Notes: generated by a model not told the origin, from the letters alone. A stretch of 64,000 nt of DNA from Salvator merianae (GCA_003586115.2 QVOM02000112.1:53155638-53219637), one strand, 5' to 3'. Positions 1 to 13,228 are shown, counted from the stretch's first letter. A program made the numbers and translations.

Positions 1-949
1 TTCCTATTTCCAGGTGTGCAAAACTCTGTCTCAAATACTTTTGAACATTCAAGACAGCCACACCCCTCTACAGGAGGACTGAGTCTGCTAGTTGGAATAC
101 CTGAGCTCACCTTACTCCTGGATGTCCACCTGGCCTTCTGAAAGTCTGGGGAGACAAGCCCACCTGTTACCATATCAGATTGCGATTCAATTATGGGCCT
201 GCCAGGGCTTCTTCTGGCCACTGTCAGGATTCTAGGGGACAAAAACTAATCATACACACCAACAAGAAGACAGAAATCCCCCCTCCATGCTCTGAGAATG
301 CTGGGTTGGGCAACTAGGAATCATTTGGGAGCTCATCTTGCTTCTAGGGCCATGTTTACTAGAAGTTCCATGGACCCAGAGGAGCATGGATGTCTCAGAT
401 GTTATCGATGTCTTCTTTCCTGTTGTAACATAAGTCCTAACTGTTGCCAGGTCTAGATGATGTCCAAACAAATGCTTTTTGGTAAAAACTGCACCTTTTC
501 TGAATCCTCACACCTGCACTGTTTGAGAAAAATCCCTGGTAGGGCAATGTGCAGAGGTAAAAGATCTGCCATGGGTGGCATCTGATGTTCTTAAGAAGAG
601 TAAAAGCCACATGGTAGTTGTTTGCTTGACATTAGAAAAAGGGTTTTGGGCTGCTTAAAATCAGCTCCATGAGAACCACAGCTTGAAATGCTGTGTGCAT
701 CCTTGTTTGTCGTGGGAACCAAAAGGAACAAGGATATCCCCCAAATGCCTTTTTTTCAGTTGCGGTGAAACTGCCCTCTGGGTGCATAGGATGTGCTTTT
801 CACTGGTCCAGTGGCAAATGTGCAGGATCTCCTTTTGCTTCAAGACACTACATCTCTGCATGTCACTCTCACTGTTTTTCTCCCCCTTGACATCCCAGTT
901 CTTTCAAGCAGCACTTGAGACTGGACAACTTAATAAAAGAAATCATAAA

Positions 950-1452
950 CAAAAAGTGAGAAACCCTCCTGGAATCTTCATACCTTTCTTCATTTGCTGC
1001 TATTCCTTTCCAGCAAGTACACTGAGGGTGTCCCTTACACGCGTTAATGCAGAATGCAGGAAGCCCCACCTACCACTGGTACACTCCATCCGCACAGAAT
1101 GGAGTGTAATCCAGATCAAGGAGGTCTTGATCTGGGTTACTGGTAGTACTCAACATTGAGGACTTGACGTACCAGCTTGGCCTGGTCCAGAACATGAAGG
1201 CATGCAGAAGGCACATCTCCATGTTTTGGACTACAGGCAATCCATTTTGTTGGCATTCCAAGGTGGGTTCCCTGGGGCCCTTGGAGGCTGGCCCTGAAGC
1301 TCATGTGAGCTTCAGGGCTGATGTGGGGGCTGGTTGTGGGGCTGGTCTGAACCAGCACCGAGATACAGACAGTGCTGTTCCAGATAATACCTTGCTATGG
1401 TCCAAACCGGTGCGTCTTCCTGGTCCAGACCCAGGAGTGCAGAAAGGCCCAT
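950..1452. mobile_element. MITE fragment, ~535-bp GGCCCTTTCTGC family
   Basis: Right end GTGCAGAAAGGCCC matches the terminal repeat of the elements at 34945 and 9251. The interior shares blocks with 34945-35478 in the same order (CCTGGTCCAGAACAT, TGCAGAAGGCACA, CTCATGTGAGCTTCAGGG). The left end is too diverged to fix. A short inverted repeat (GAATGGAGTGTAATCCAGATCAAG) lies near 1098. Confidence 0.6.
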
Positions 1453-2008
1453 AGATCGCAGCACCCCACACTGCAAAACACAACAGGCTTCAAGCTATGG
1501 TTGAAGGAGAGTAATCTGGGTTTGTTTTGATTGCCTGCAGCAGTGAAGAAGATAGTTGGAGTACCTAACAGAAGCAAACTCCCTAATAAGGAGATATTCA
1601 TGAAGTGACCTTCTAACCCAACAGGGAAAAACTAAATAGAATCCTTTTATTCAGTGTGAAATGGTTTTTAATGAATGGCTGAACAGACCTCTCCCTTTTC
1701 TGTACCTTTCCTTTCCCTGGATGGAAATATATCCAGGCATGAAAACTCCTGTGCAGTGAAGGGAACCATAAGGTGAGATAGCAATTCCTTGCTGTAGCAT
1801 TTTGGACAGGAATGTTTTTTTTTTAAGGGGATGGGTGATGCTTTAATTGTTTTTAACTATGTCTGTAATTTATGTACCAATGCTTTCCTTTTATGTGACC
1901 TACCATAAAATCACCAGGGGAAGGCATGAATATAAAGTTAAATGCATAAATAAATCAAATACGAAAGAACACTGTCATGTAGAAAGACTGGGCTAGTTAT
2001 ACTTTATG

Positions 2009-2218
2009 CCTAGAATGGATGCCTAGGTACTGCCTCCAGGGTGGATAGACTCTAAAGGTCATTTGAAGGGAGTCAAGAGTAGGTGAAGGTTTTGCCTTTG
2101 TCTTCTGCTTGAGAATGCCCAGAAGCAATTGGTGGGCCACTTTGTGAAACAGAATGCTGGACTAGATGGGCTGTGGCAAGATCCAGCAGGACTCCTCTTA
2201 TGTTCTTACGTTCTTATG
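2009..2218 (+). mobile_element. CR1-like LINE 3' end
   Basis: Carries the typical GGACTAGATGGGC..GATCCAGCAGGACT..CTTATG segment and ends in a short tandem terminus (TTCTTACGTTCTTATG), as CR1 elements do. It is the reverse complement of the copies at 3455 and 20954. Confidence 0.75.
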
Positions 2219-3454
2219 TCACCAGTCATCTATAGAAATGCTGTGTTTCAGAGCAATTTAGTCCAAATTCCTACATTACTCAGCTTGCGTAACTCCTTAA
2301 TTATGGTTGCATTACATACTATTTTGGTAACGTGAAATTTCACTGGAGGGCAAAGCTCTCACCTACCATTTCATTTCTTTATGTTGCTTTATTACACTGT
2401 TGGAAGCAAAGGAGACTGCCAACAGTGGATACCTTTAATACTGCAGAATGTTTTTCTTTTAAGGTTAGAGGCAGTAGCAAGCATTCATGCTTTTGCAAAC
2501 TGGGGACTGGGCAAGTGTTCCACGGGAAACTGTGCAAAGTAGTACAAAGCTGTACAAAGTTCTTCTTATGTCAGTGAACTTCCAGTTCATCCTGCTTACC
2601 ATGCAAAATGATGAACCCTTGTTACTGCCACACTGCAAGGACAAAAATTGTTTGTGATATTAAAGTGTGTCGCTATGAGAAGCTTCCATTGCATTCCAGT
2701 CTTTTTGAACTATTGTCTACTCAGTTGTCCCTACATGACCTTGCCCATACACATAAGCTGTGTCCTCAGTGGGTGTGGAGATGCCATGAAGGAGCATCAA
2801 AAGTCATTGTGACTCCACAGCACACCATGTTGTAGAGGCAGGAGAGTGCTTGGAGGGGCTTCATTGGCCCTCCAAGGCACAGAAAGTCCACTGCACGAGA
2901 AGAGTATCTTAAGTTACTTCTCACACCCTGAACTGGGCCTTCACTATGGCCTGTGTCTGCACATGGCAGACAAGGACACTATCCTTACTCAGGCACAGCA
3001 CCTCCAACAATGAGGCCTTGGTAATGGCAGTGAAGCCATCAAGCTCCTTGCCAAGACCAACTGAGATCATGAGAGCTGCCCTCTGTTGTGGAGGTGTCTC
3101 CCTGAGGCATCTCTGACAGATGCAGTGGAGATACACCCGTAATTGTTAAGCAGACAAGTTTTTCAGAATAGTCTGAGAAAATGCTTCTAACAGCAGCAGA
3201 GCAGTCTATTCACCCACATCTTTTTAAAGTGCTCTGAGGGCAAGACTTATCACTAAATAGTGTTTCTGTTTTCCTACCTTCTTCCCCTTTGATGTGATTT
3301 GTTGTTGCTTCTGTTCTGCTATGTTTTGTCTCCAAGAGTTTTGAGTTGTCAGCTCTTAGCAGCAGAGTTTGTTGTGCAAATGCTCTGAGCTCCTAACCTT
3401 CTGAGCCTAATAATCCAGCCTCTAAAGCAAGCTCTCCAAGAGGCAGTGCAGGAA

Positions 3455-3690
3455 TAACGTAAGAATATAAGAAAAGTCCTGCTGGATCAGGCCACAACCT
3501 ATCTGGTCCAGCATTCTGTCTCGCACAGTGGCTCACCAATTGCTTCAGAGCATTCTCACACAGAAGACAAAGGCAAAAGCCTTGTCTGCTCTTGACTCCC
3601 AGTAAATGCTCTTTAGAGGCATCTTGCCTGTCTCTCCAACCTGAAAGCAGTATCTAGGCATCAATTTTAGCAGCGTGGTGGGACATCACC
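3455..3690 (-). mobile_element. CR1-like LINE 3' end
   Basis: Begins CGTAAGAATATAAGAAAAGT then CCTGCTGGATCAGGCC, the inverted 3' end of the same reptile CR1 subfamily as 2009-2218. Confidence 0.75.
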
Positions 3691-4227
3691 TACTGGTGGC
3701 TGGCACTCCTCAATGAAATATAAATGTGAAGGGATCCTTCCCTGCATTTTCATTGTTTCTGTGCGGGCAATCCTCCAACTGACAATTTAAAAGGAAAGAG
3801 ACTCCTGGGGAAGCCACGGGTAGGGACTACCTTTGTGTGGCTCTATTTGTTTGGTTACTGCACTTGTAGCCTTCATGCCCAGGTGGATGCAACCTGGGTC
3901 AAGTGCTCCTTTAACATAAAGCAGTGAGCAGTGAGCCAGATCTTTGGCAAGATTTCATGCTTCTCAGTACCTAAAGTTTTAATTCCCAACATGAATGAAA
4001 ATACTACATTTTGCACGGGATGAATCATTTTGTTCATCCTACTTTGGATGTTTTGGGGCAACTGATTTGTGGTTTAGAATTTTAGTTCTATTTTTATTTT
4101 ATGTTAATTTTAAGGGATTTAATCCATTCTAAAACCATTTATATAGGGCAAGAAACATTTGCAATAAATATGGAATAATTAATAAATATGGACAATAAAT
4201 AAATATGGAATTATTATGTAGGGTTGT

Positions 4228-4310
4228 TTATTATTTGCATTTATATCCTGTCCTCCTTCCTAAGTCTCAAAGCAGGTTAGAATCAAATCATTGTAATAAA
4301 ACAATAAATC
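4228..4310. repeat. Short retroelement tail
   Basis: A TTATTATTTGCATTTATATCCTG head followed by CTCAAAGCAGGTT matches the start of the longer repeats at 16908, 22331 and 59595. These are recurrent truncated retroelement ends; the exact class is uncertain. Confidence 0.5.
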
Positions 4311-4671
4311 TCAAACTGTGTAAAGATGTCATTAGATGCACCTCTGAAGGGAGGCCATTCTAATACCAATGGATTTCTGTTGTTTTTTAAAAAAAACCAA
4401 AAAAAAAAACCCCCCCAAAGGTTAGGCAGGTCTGGATTACCTTACTTTTCATGGTAAATCTATATTCCCCCTCCATTAAGAATATCCATTTCAGATTGCA
4501 GTAATTTAAGAGGATGTTTAATGTGAAAATCCTGTGTCCCATGCATAGCCATTGACTCAGCAAGGTCTGTGTAAATGAGTAATTCTGCATTTACTTTTAT
4601 GGGGCTGCAGGTCACCCCCATCATCTGTTATATTTTCTGATTTAAACTGTTTATTTTTCTAAACTCATTAT

Positions 4672-4983
4672 TAGAGATATACTGAAGTGGTTTGATTCAA
4701 ACTAGGATGTTCAAAGAGTTTGAATTTGAACAAAATCACTCCCAGGTTTGGGATGGGTTACTTTTAACTCAAACTGGAATGGAAGGGTCCAACAGAACCA
4801 GTAAAAGACCCCAATTCAAATCAAACCAGTTCACGTTCAATGCTATTTTGCCCTTTAAAAATACATTTTTAGTATTATTTTTGAAGATTAAATGTATTTA
4901 ATGTTCTATCAGCCTTGGTTAAAAAGTTTCAAATGGGTTCAATTCAAACCGAACCACTATTTTAATGTTTGTGCACATCTCTA
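4672..4983. mobile_element. hAT-like MITE, 312 bp
   Basis: Ends TAGAGATATAC.. and ..GTGCACATCTCTA form a terminal inverted repeat. The flanks CTCATTAT (4664-4671) and CCCATTAT (4984-4991) are an 8-bp duplication with one mismatch, the size typical of hAT transposons. The interior is full of GGTTTGATTCAAAC-like motifs. Same family as 62658-63024. Confidence 0.8.
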
Positions 4984-6351
4984 CCCATTATACTTCACAT
5001 CTAATTATAGATTAAAAGAAAACAAACAATGAATTATTGTTAGAATGTAAGGGTTAAAAAACAAGTCTCTTTTTATAATAAACAGGTATCACATGGGAGG
5101 AGTGAGTTGATCCTGATGTTATTAAAACAGAAAGTTCAAGGCAGAAAATGTAAAGCTGACAAATATTTTTTTCTTAGTGCAGGCTTTACATGGCCATTTT
5201 GGCAATAATGTTTCTCCTATACGAATGTCCCTAGAGACATGTGAAGCTGTGTGAAGGTGCAAGATGTTTGAGATAGTTCCCATAATTGTAACAGAAGGTG
5301 TTTTGTGATTCCAAAATTCACTGCACTGTCTGTTCAGGAGTGGCTAATGTGTGACTGGTAGATCATATATGAACCCCAGAGGTTTCTCTCGTGCATTAAA
5401 AAGATGTAGTTATTTCTCCTTTCTTCAATTTCTGTTCAGAGACACCACAAAATCAAGCCCACCTCACTGTCTTTAGGAGAAAAAAATAGCTTCTTTCTCA
5501 AGAGATTTAAGAACTTTATGGGTTGTACTTTGGAAGCTTTTTAGAAAGTCAAATATATAAAGCAGGGAATGAGCATTTTAGTAGCTCTTGAAAGAGACTT
5601 TTTGGCTGGTAATGGAGCAATTCCGCAGGAAAACTGAGAGGTGGGTAGCTTTTGCAAAAGTCATCATTCCCGTTTCAGCAGATACCTGGGTGGTAATACA
5701 ATTTTCCTGTCCCTTACTCTAGTACTGGGAAGAAGCAGGAGCAGTTCTCTGTGAACTAGGATCACAAAACAGCAGGGCTAGAATAACTGAAAACTTTGAT
5801 TTCACCCCCTTATACAAGGCTCTGGTCCATTATACACCAGTTTTAGTTTGGGTAGGTGAAACCAAAGCTGTCCCCATCTGCTTTGCTTGCTTTGGGGGAT
5901 CTGGAAGCAAGATGATGGGGAAGGGAGAAGTGTCTACAGTGGAGGCAGCCCTGCCTTCCTGAGTACATGGTCTTGCATTGCAAGCCTAGTGTTTGTAAAC
6001 TATAAAGGCATCCTACCTCATTTTATTTAATGTTCGATACTGAATAGCTACACAAAGGTGTGCAGCTGCTCCTGGATTTGCCTTTAAGAGAAAAAAGGAG
6101 GAAAGGCATGAAGGCATAAACATCTAACATTGGTGTGGAGAGGCATATGCACTTTTCAAAGTTAAACAGACAGCAGCAATAACCCCCGTCTTTCAAAGCA
6201 CTGCCTACTTGCAATATAATTGCAGTAATTTGAAAAGATGGATTTAGCATGAAAATGTAGCAAAAAGCAGGAAGATACAATGTTGTTATCTAATACAGCA
6301 TCTAGAATGGCAACTGCTGTAACATTAACTGCTTTTGTCAAACATATCAAT

Positions 6352-6506
6352 GGCTCTTTCTGCACTGCGCCTTATTCCAGAACATATCCTGGAATAGGGG
6401 CCTGCTGTCCATGTGCTAGTGCAGGACTGTGGTCTGCACCTGCATGTGGATGGCAAGCCCCTATTCCAGGATATAACCCATATTAAGATGCAGTGCAGAA
6501 AGGGCC
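6352..6506. mobile_element. Palindromic MITE, 155 bp, 3-bp TSD
   Basis: Termini GGCTCTTTCTGCACTG and its near-perfect complement CAGTGCAGAAAGGGCC are flanked by AAT on both sides (6349-6351, 6507-6509). The inside contains a second inverted repeat of CCTATTCCAGGATAT. A 3-bp duplication suggests a PIF/Harbinger-type source (inference). Confidence 0.75.
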
Positions 6507-7289
6507 AATGTATACTTGCTTCTGTAATTAAGGAATACTTCAGTGTGGAATAGCACATACATTCCAAATAAGAGAATGACATGACTTTACTCCTGCTATT
6601 TAAGATTAACAACCTCTTACCAATAATCTATATTTGGTACTAAATGCGGTCTCAATATATGGAGTTAATAGATTTATTTTTTTTAAAAAAAGTTTCAACA
6701 TATACATACATATAGGCCACATCCTAACAGTCATGGAAATGGTAATGCAGCAAGTGCCTCCTTTGTCTGGAGTCTTCAGAGCTGTGAGACAAAAGTTCCA
6801 CAGTTTCCAGGTTTCCATTCTTGTCAGTCGTTATCTGTTTGGCGCAAAATTGTGTCAGGCAGAAACCACTTCAGGTAAATTGCCTCCTTTGCTGCTGTTT
6901 CCCTAGGTAGACATGGGGGTTTGAGAACAAAGGGGTGAAAAATACCCTTGGAGTTTTTCACTGGTGTTTACTGGCAGGTTGTCTCCAAGGATAGATTTCA
7001 TCTCAGAGGCTGGTTATAGGCCTGATGGGGCTGCAGAATACAAGGAAAAGTTTCTCACCTCAGAGGTTGGTCATAGGCCTGATGGGGGCCGTGACATATA
7101 GTTGTTGGGCCCCAAGGATTCTTTGTCATGGGTGGATGCAGCCTTAGTAGCAAACCAAGTGAAAAAAGATCTCATTCCAAAATGTTCTTCTGCTTTGTCA
7201 ATAAGTTTCATTTTCTGGTTCACAGACCATCTTACTAAGACATCCAGAAGAAAATAGCAATAGTATTTATTCAGAATGAATCACAGTAA

Positions 7290-7583
<294 letters not shown>

Positions 7584-7997
7584 TGATCAGTCACTCATTC
7601 TTACAAGGATACAAGCACAAGCTGTTCTTGAGAGTATTTTGTTTCCTTGAACAGTGTGACATGGCTCTGGAGCAACACTTCAAAGGAGATTGCAGGAGGG
7701 GTTTTTTTTCCTGTGAGTCAGGAAAGTCACAATGTGCAATTTTCAGTCTTACAGACCTGAAGTGCCTTAACTGTTTGAGTTTCTGTCTCTTAATCTGAAA
7801 CCTCAAATTATTGTGGACCTGACAAAATAAAACACAATGAGAGAACATTCCATGGGTAGTTTTAACATGTTTATATAGTCTTATGGTATATCCACAGGCA
7901 GTAAAAAAAAGTGGTTAAGAGGTGGTAACTGGTCAGTCTTGCCACATGATAAGGTTCCCATTCCATCCCACTCGTAACCCTTGTAAAAGACCAGAAA

Positions 7998-8460
7998 ATG
8001 TCCCTTTGGATTCATTAGGACATAAGAGCATAGGACATGTCCCACTGGATTGGATCAGTGGCCCATTTAGACCATCAATCTGTTCTCACCGTGGCCAGCC
8101 AGCTTCACAGAAAAGCCCACAATCAGGACATGAGGACACACCTTATTCTGCTTGCGGTCTCCCAGCAGCTGGCTTTTGATGGCATGCCAGCTCCTGCTAT
8201 CATCAGGGATAATAGCCATTGATAACCATGACTTTCATGAATTGGTCCAAATCTTTTTTGAAACCATCCAAACTAGTAGCCAGCGCCAAATCTTGTAGCA
8301 AATTCCAAAGTTTAATTATGAGTTTTGCACAAAAATGTTTCCTTTTGCCTGTCTTGATTTGTCCAGGATTCAGCTTCACTGGGTGACCTCTGGTTCTAAT
8401 ATTTTGGGAAAAGGAGAAAAACTTCTCCCTATCCACTTTGCCCACACCATGCATAATTTC
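7998..8460 (-). mobile_element. CR1-like LINE, 3' part (interrupted)
   Basis: Inverted CR1 sequence with GACATAAGAGCATAGGACA at the start, then segments such as TTGGTCCAAATC and CTTCTCCCTATCCACTTTGC..CCACACCATGCATAATT. These match the piece at 20954-21715. It is apparently continued at 9028-9206 after an insertion. Confidence 0.75.
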
Positions 8461-8606
8461 ATGATAGGAATGTGCCCAAGCATGAACTGCAGAAAAGACT
8501 TAGGTTTGTCAGGTGCTTTACCTGACAATCACAGTTCTTTTCTGCACCTTTATGCAATTCTGAAGGAGTCCATGCAATGCAAGGAACTTACTTGGTTTCA
8601 TAGAAT

Positions 8607-8672
8607 CATAGAATCATAGAGTTGGAAGGGACCTCTAGGGTCATCGAGTCCAACCCCCTGCTCAATGTTTCC
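8607..8672 (-). mobile_element. CR1 3' terminal fragment
   Basis: TCATAGAATCATAGAATCAT followed by AGAGTTGGAAGGGACC..TCGAGTCCAACCCCCTG is the inverted terminus of a reptile CR1 subfamily, within the DNA inserted into the older CR1. Confidence 0.8.
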
Positions 8673-9027
8673 AAAAGTGTGGTTGCACCATTATGGCCCC
8701 ACCGTGGGCAGGATCGTCACACATACATGCAATGTCTGCGCATGAGCAGAGAACTTCAGAGCACAACTGCACATGTGTACCAAACCACACTGTAGGCCTC
8801 CCCATAGAAGGGGCCATAGTGGCAGTGACCATCCTTTTGGAAAGTTAGTTTTCCACATCATGCGGACTCCTTGGGAGTCACTTAAAGGTGCTGAAGAGAG
8901 CCAGGACCATCAAATAAAGCGCCCGACAATCCTGAGTCTCTACTGCAGTTCATGCTTCAACAAGCTGCAGTTCAATCCCTATTTTTTGAACCTGCATTCT
9001 GTCTCCCTTCACTCATCTTCCTTCTAG

Positions 9028-9206
9028 ACTAAAAACCTCAGGAAGTGCAACCTTTCCTCACAGGGAAGCTCCTCCAGACCCTTGACCTTCATTGTGTGTT
9101 CCAGTTTTCTTTGCTTATTTTCTAGGGGTTTTTTGGTTTTAAAATATTTATAAGACACCTTTCTCGGCCTCCCTTTTGGAGGAAACTGGGAATACTGATA
9201 CTCCAA
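9028..9206 (-). mobile_element. CR1-like LINE, reverse transcriptase C-terminal remnant
   Basis: The minus-strand frame contains KVKGLEELPCEERL, a degenerate form of the CR1 polymerase end ..MIKGLExLxYxERL.., continuing the CR1 fragment at 7998-8460. Confidence 0.65.
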
Positions 9207-9250
9207 ACTAAAACTACAACATCTCTAGTGCCATCTGTTCTTGTCTCATA

Positions 9251-9788
9251 GGGCATATCTGCACTTACCTTACTGGACTGGTCCAACAGGACTGGTCCAG
9301 GCTGGAGCAGTTCCAGCAGTTGGACTGCTCCTTCTGTCCCAGAACAAGCCTTCCATGCTTCAAAGTGTGTTCCAGGTCAATCCCTGTACTGACGCTGAAG
9401 ATCACACAATCTTTGGAGCCAGCCTCTGTGTTCTACAATGGCTAGGAACTAAAGGTCCTAGCCTGGGGACCCATTTTGGCAGCAAAATATGTGTGCTCCC
9501 AAAATGGACCCCCCTGCTAAACAGGCCCACAGAGGTGTGTGGTCTTCCACAAAGCACCTGGGCCAGGTTATTCTTGATTAGCATTGTGGCAAAGGGCTTT
9601 TTAAAAAGGTCTACGGCTATCCCAGTCTAGGCATCCATTTTTGGCCACTGTGGCCCGGCTATACTTTCTCCAATGCAGATAAAACATGGTAGCAGGAGGC
9701 GTGACCTCCCTTAAGCTGGTACACTGTGTGGAAGGGAGGCCTCTGGACCACTTCCTGGACCGGCTTAGGGGTAAGTGTGGAAAGGCCC
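9251..9788. mobile_element. MITE, ~538 bp, GGGC..TCTGCACTTACC family
   Basis: Left end GGGCATATCTGCACTTACC and right end GGTAAGTGTGGAAAGGCCC are inverted repeats. A central palindrome GGCTAGGAACTAAAGGTCCTAGCC near 9443 also occurs in 34945-35478. The flanks do not give a clean duplication. Confidence 0.65.
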
Positions 9789-10249
9789 TCAGGATGACTG
9801 TCCATATTCCAAAACAAAGTTATGCAATAGTCAAAGTTTGTCTTGCCTTAGCTCTTCTTCTCCTCTAACTTCCTTTTCCCTTCACCTTCAGTGAGTAGGT
9901 GCCTCTACCATAGCAGCCTTCTCGTTGCTTCTGAAAGCAATTTCTTGGATATGTTGCCACTGGGAAGACCACATTTTGAAGGCTTCATGCTTCACACAGA
10001 GGGCTTCTTCACCCTCTATGTGCAGACTCAGCAGTTCCTAGAGTCACTGTGGCCAATTTCACCAGGAGGGCCACATCAGTGCATGAAGAAATAATGTCAG
10101 AGAGCATTCACCTTTAGGCACCATTGACAGCCTTCCAGGTTGCTAGCTGCTATTTCAGGTGCCTTCAGTGCGGGGGGAGCCATGGAGACTGGCTGACTTG
10201 GGAGCCCAACAAAGGTGACTTGGCCTTATAATGAAGGTGCAACCTATGT

Positions 10250-10990
10250 CTCATGTACTTTGAACTCCCCAACATATTTATTAGCAACCTGAATGATGGG
10301 ATGGTTGAAATTCTCATCAGATTTACAGATGACATCAAACTGGGAGGGATAGCAAATACCCTGAAAAGCAGAATCAACATTCGGAATTGTCTTGATAGTT
10401 TAGAAAGCTGGGCCGAAAACAGCAGATATATTCAGAGAAACAAGCAAGTGAAAAAGATCTTGAAATTACAAACTGGATGTGAGTTGGTAGTATGGTATGG
10501 AAACAAATAGTTCTAGACTGTATCAATATACCCCAACTTGAGTACTGTGTACAGGTTATGCAGTCTTTTTTAAGGAAGGAGTCAGAAAAACTGGAGAAGG
10601 TTTTGCCTTCCTGCCTCCAGAACAACTAACAAGAAAGTGGGCTCCATTTAGCCATGAGGAAGGGCACGTATGAATGGAGAATTCAAGAGATTACAACAAC
10701 CTGTTATGCTTAGCTTTGAGAAAGCTAGGGGATGATTTGATAGCACTCTTCCATTCTTGAAAAGATGTTCTGAAGAAAAAAGAGTTCACTTGTCCCAGAA
10801 TGAAAGGCAGAAGATAATGGGGTTAAGGGAAACACTGAATATTCCAGATGGACAACAACCTTACACTAAGGGCAGCCAAACAATGGAACCAATGACTTAG
10901 AAAAGTGGTCCTCTTTCCCTCATTGGAAGTGCCCAAGAGGGACTGGACAGCCATCTGGTGGTGGAGATGCTTTGAACTGGAATGCTGCAT
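10250..10990 (+). mobile_element. CR1-like LINE fragment with reverse transcriptase remnant
   Basis: The frame at about 10277-10420 reads NLNDGMVEILIRFTDDIKLG, then DSLESWAEN, a decayed form of the LINE reverse-transcriptase catalytic block (normally F-A-D-D; here FTDD). Downstream come GGCAGCCAAACAATGGAAC and GGACTGGACAGCCATCTGGT, the familiar CR1 3' region. The frame is broken, so it is not functional. Confidence 0.75.
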
Positions 10991-12189
10991 GTTTCAAGGG
11001 GTTAACTCAACCCAAATTGCCTCTTCTGTGGATAACAGTAGTCGTCACTGGCAATGAATGAACAATGCCTATGCGATCTCTCTTGGAAAGTATACATCTT
11101 CTCATTCTCAACACATTTCATTATGTGTTTTCAGAGAGCTTAGAAAAATCTTCCCACTATCTTTCAGAGTCATAGAGTATTTAGATTTTTAATCTCCATC
11201 AAAAGTCATGAAAATTGATCTCAACTTGAAGCTACAGTGTCCAGTTGTATTCCAGGAGTGCCATTGTATATGTCATGGCTGCAAAGGAAATATGCATTCC
11301 TTTCTCTACAGTGCCAGAAAAGAGTTATGCATGCTCATAGAGGGTTCATTAGATCTGAAGGATTAACAGGGGACAAGCTCTTGCCTGAAGACAAATTCCA
11401 GTCGTATATGCCAAAAGTACTTCATACCAGTCTGTTCAGAACCATTTTAATGTTCAAGCCATTGTACATGCTTTTATCTGTCAATAAAGTTCAGGAGGAA
11501 AGAAGAGCTAATAGTATACTTCCTTTGGAAATGAACATGGGGTAATTCTGTATCCCAACCATTTTGTTCTCTGGCAACCAAACCACTCATGGTAAGGAGA
11601 TGACATTTGCAACATTAAATCCCTGGGGTGGTCCTAGATCAACATGACCATGGGGTTACAAACCAAAGATTAATAATCAGCAGTTGAACCAAAATGTGAT
11701 ACCAACATACCCCATGAATCCTGATGAGGGCTGACAAAATATTGTTCATCTTTTTGCATTTGTTTTTAGAATCTATGTTCACTCTTTTAAGAGTATGGAA
11801 ATAAGGTATTGCTTGTTTACTGATCTTACTGCATTATTGGTTTATGTCAGTGTTCCCCATACGTCAGTCATTCCTGGATCAGTTTCTGCCATATGCATAT
11901 GCCCCCTGCATTATTATCTTCATCATCAGTTTATTTTTATACCTCCTTTTCGTGATATGCTAACTTCATGATATGCTAATTTCATGATACGAAATTATTG
12001 AACATAATACAAAGCAAAATACAGTAACCACATATCAGTATATAATGTAGCGTGAAATACATTTAGATATAAATTCCAAACAAAGAGAACAAGAAAAAAT
12101 GTCTCAAATAGGCATATTGCAAGGACAGCTGTTCTCCCTTGCAGAGCATGTGGTCATTTTCAGACTCAGTTCAAGACACTTCTCTTATG

Positions 12190-12535
12190 CAGAGGCCTTT
12201 TCCTGCAAGAGGATAGAGACAGAAGCTAGGAAGAGATTCAAGCAGGGCCAGCAAACAGACCCCACCTGAATCTACGGAGCACCTCCCAGCCCACTAACAC
12301 TCATGGCCTAGGCAGGTCTTCTTTGCAGAGGCCTTTACTTGCAGAAGGATTGACACAGAAGTCAGAAGAGACTCGGGCAGAGCAACAAACAGCTGCCAGC
12401 TGTATCCACTGAATCCCAGTTGACCTACACCCTTGGCCCAGGCAGACCTGCGGGACACAGAAGCCAGGAAGAGACTTAGGCAGAGCCAACAAACAGCGCC
12501 AAACTGGATCCCCTGAGCAGCTTCCAGCCCACTTC
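12190..12535. repeat. Diverged minisatellite, ~136-bp unit, 2.7 copies
   Basis: GCAGAGGCCTTT..CAGAAG..GAAGAGA..CAGAGC.AACAAACAG blocks recur at a spacing of 136 bp (12189 and 12325). A third unit follows at 102 bp because it lacks about 34 bp. The units are clearly related but diverged. Confidence 0.75.
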
Positions 12536-13228
12536 ATATCTAAAATGACATACTTTCATATTTAAATAAATGTATTTAAAATGTGAAATACTTGCCTGTG
12601 AACCACCTAAAATCATCTTGCGCATCATTTTGTTTTATTTCCTCTTGTCATCATCTAATGCATCCCTTGTGATGGGATGCAGCTGCATTGCGCAGGAAGA
12701 TAGCTAGACTTAATTTACTGAATAAAAATTGACTGAAAGTTGAATAAAAATTGCTTTTTGGTTCAACTGGAGAGGCCCTTGCACCCCAAGGAAACATATC
12801 TACCTTATGTGTTTCTACTGATTCTCTTTTCTATCAACATGAATTGATAGATTTTTGTTTTGCTTTTTTTCATGTGGGCTGGGGGTGAAATATGGTTGCA
12901 GTTAATCCAAGACACTGTTTGCTAAACAGATATGATATGTTAATTTTTTTTAAAAAAAATGGTAAAATCCACAAAATTTTACAGTATTTCACAGAACCAC
13001 AGTAAAAAGGATGCATTTGGTAAGCAGTTATATCACCCTAAATTTTCCATTTTGACAAAAATTCAGTAAAAATTTGTTAATGTTTGGAATATTTCCTAGC
13101 AGTCTGACACTGATTATATGTAGTACAATCAATATGTGCAGCTTACACATTCTGTTTTGCTTAGTTTCCAATCTAGCTATTGTTTTTGCTCATTAGAACA
13201 GATAGGTACTACATTTAGTGCTGAATGC

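Noticed and set aside
683..1159. Plus-strand open frame of 158 codons
   Set aside because: No known protein similarity, Cys/Ser/Phe-rich random-looking composition, and its end lies in a MITE fragment.
9241..9630. Plus-strand open frame of 129 codons
   Set aside because: It lies within the ~538-bp MITE.
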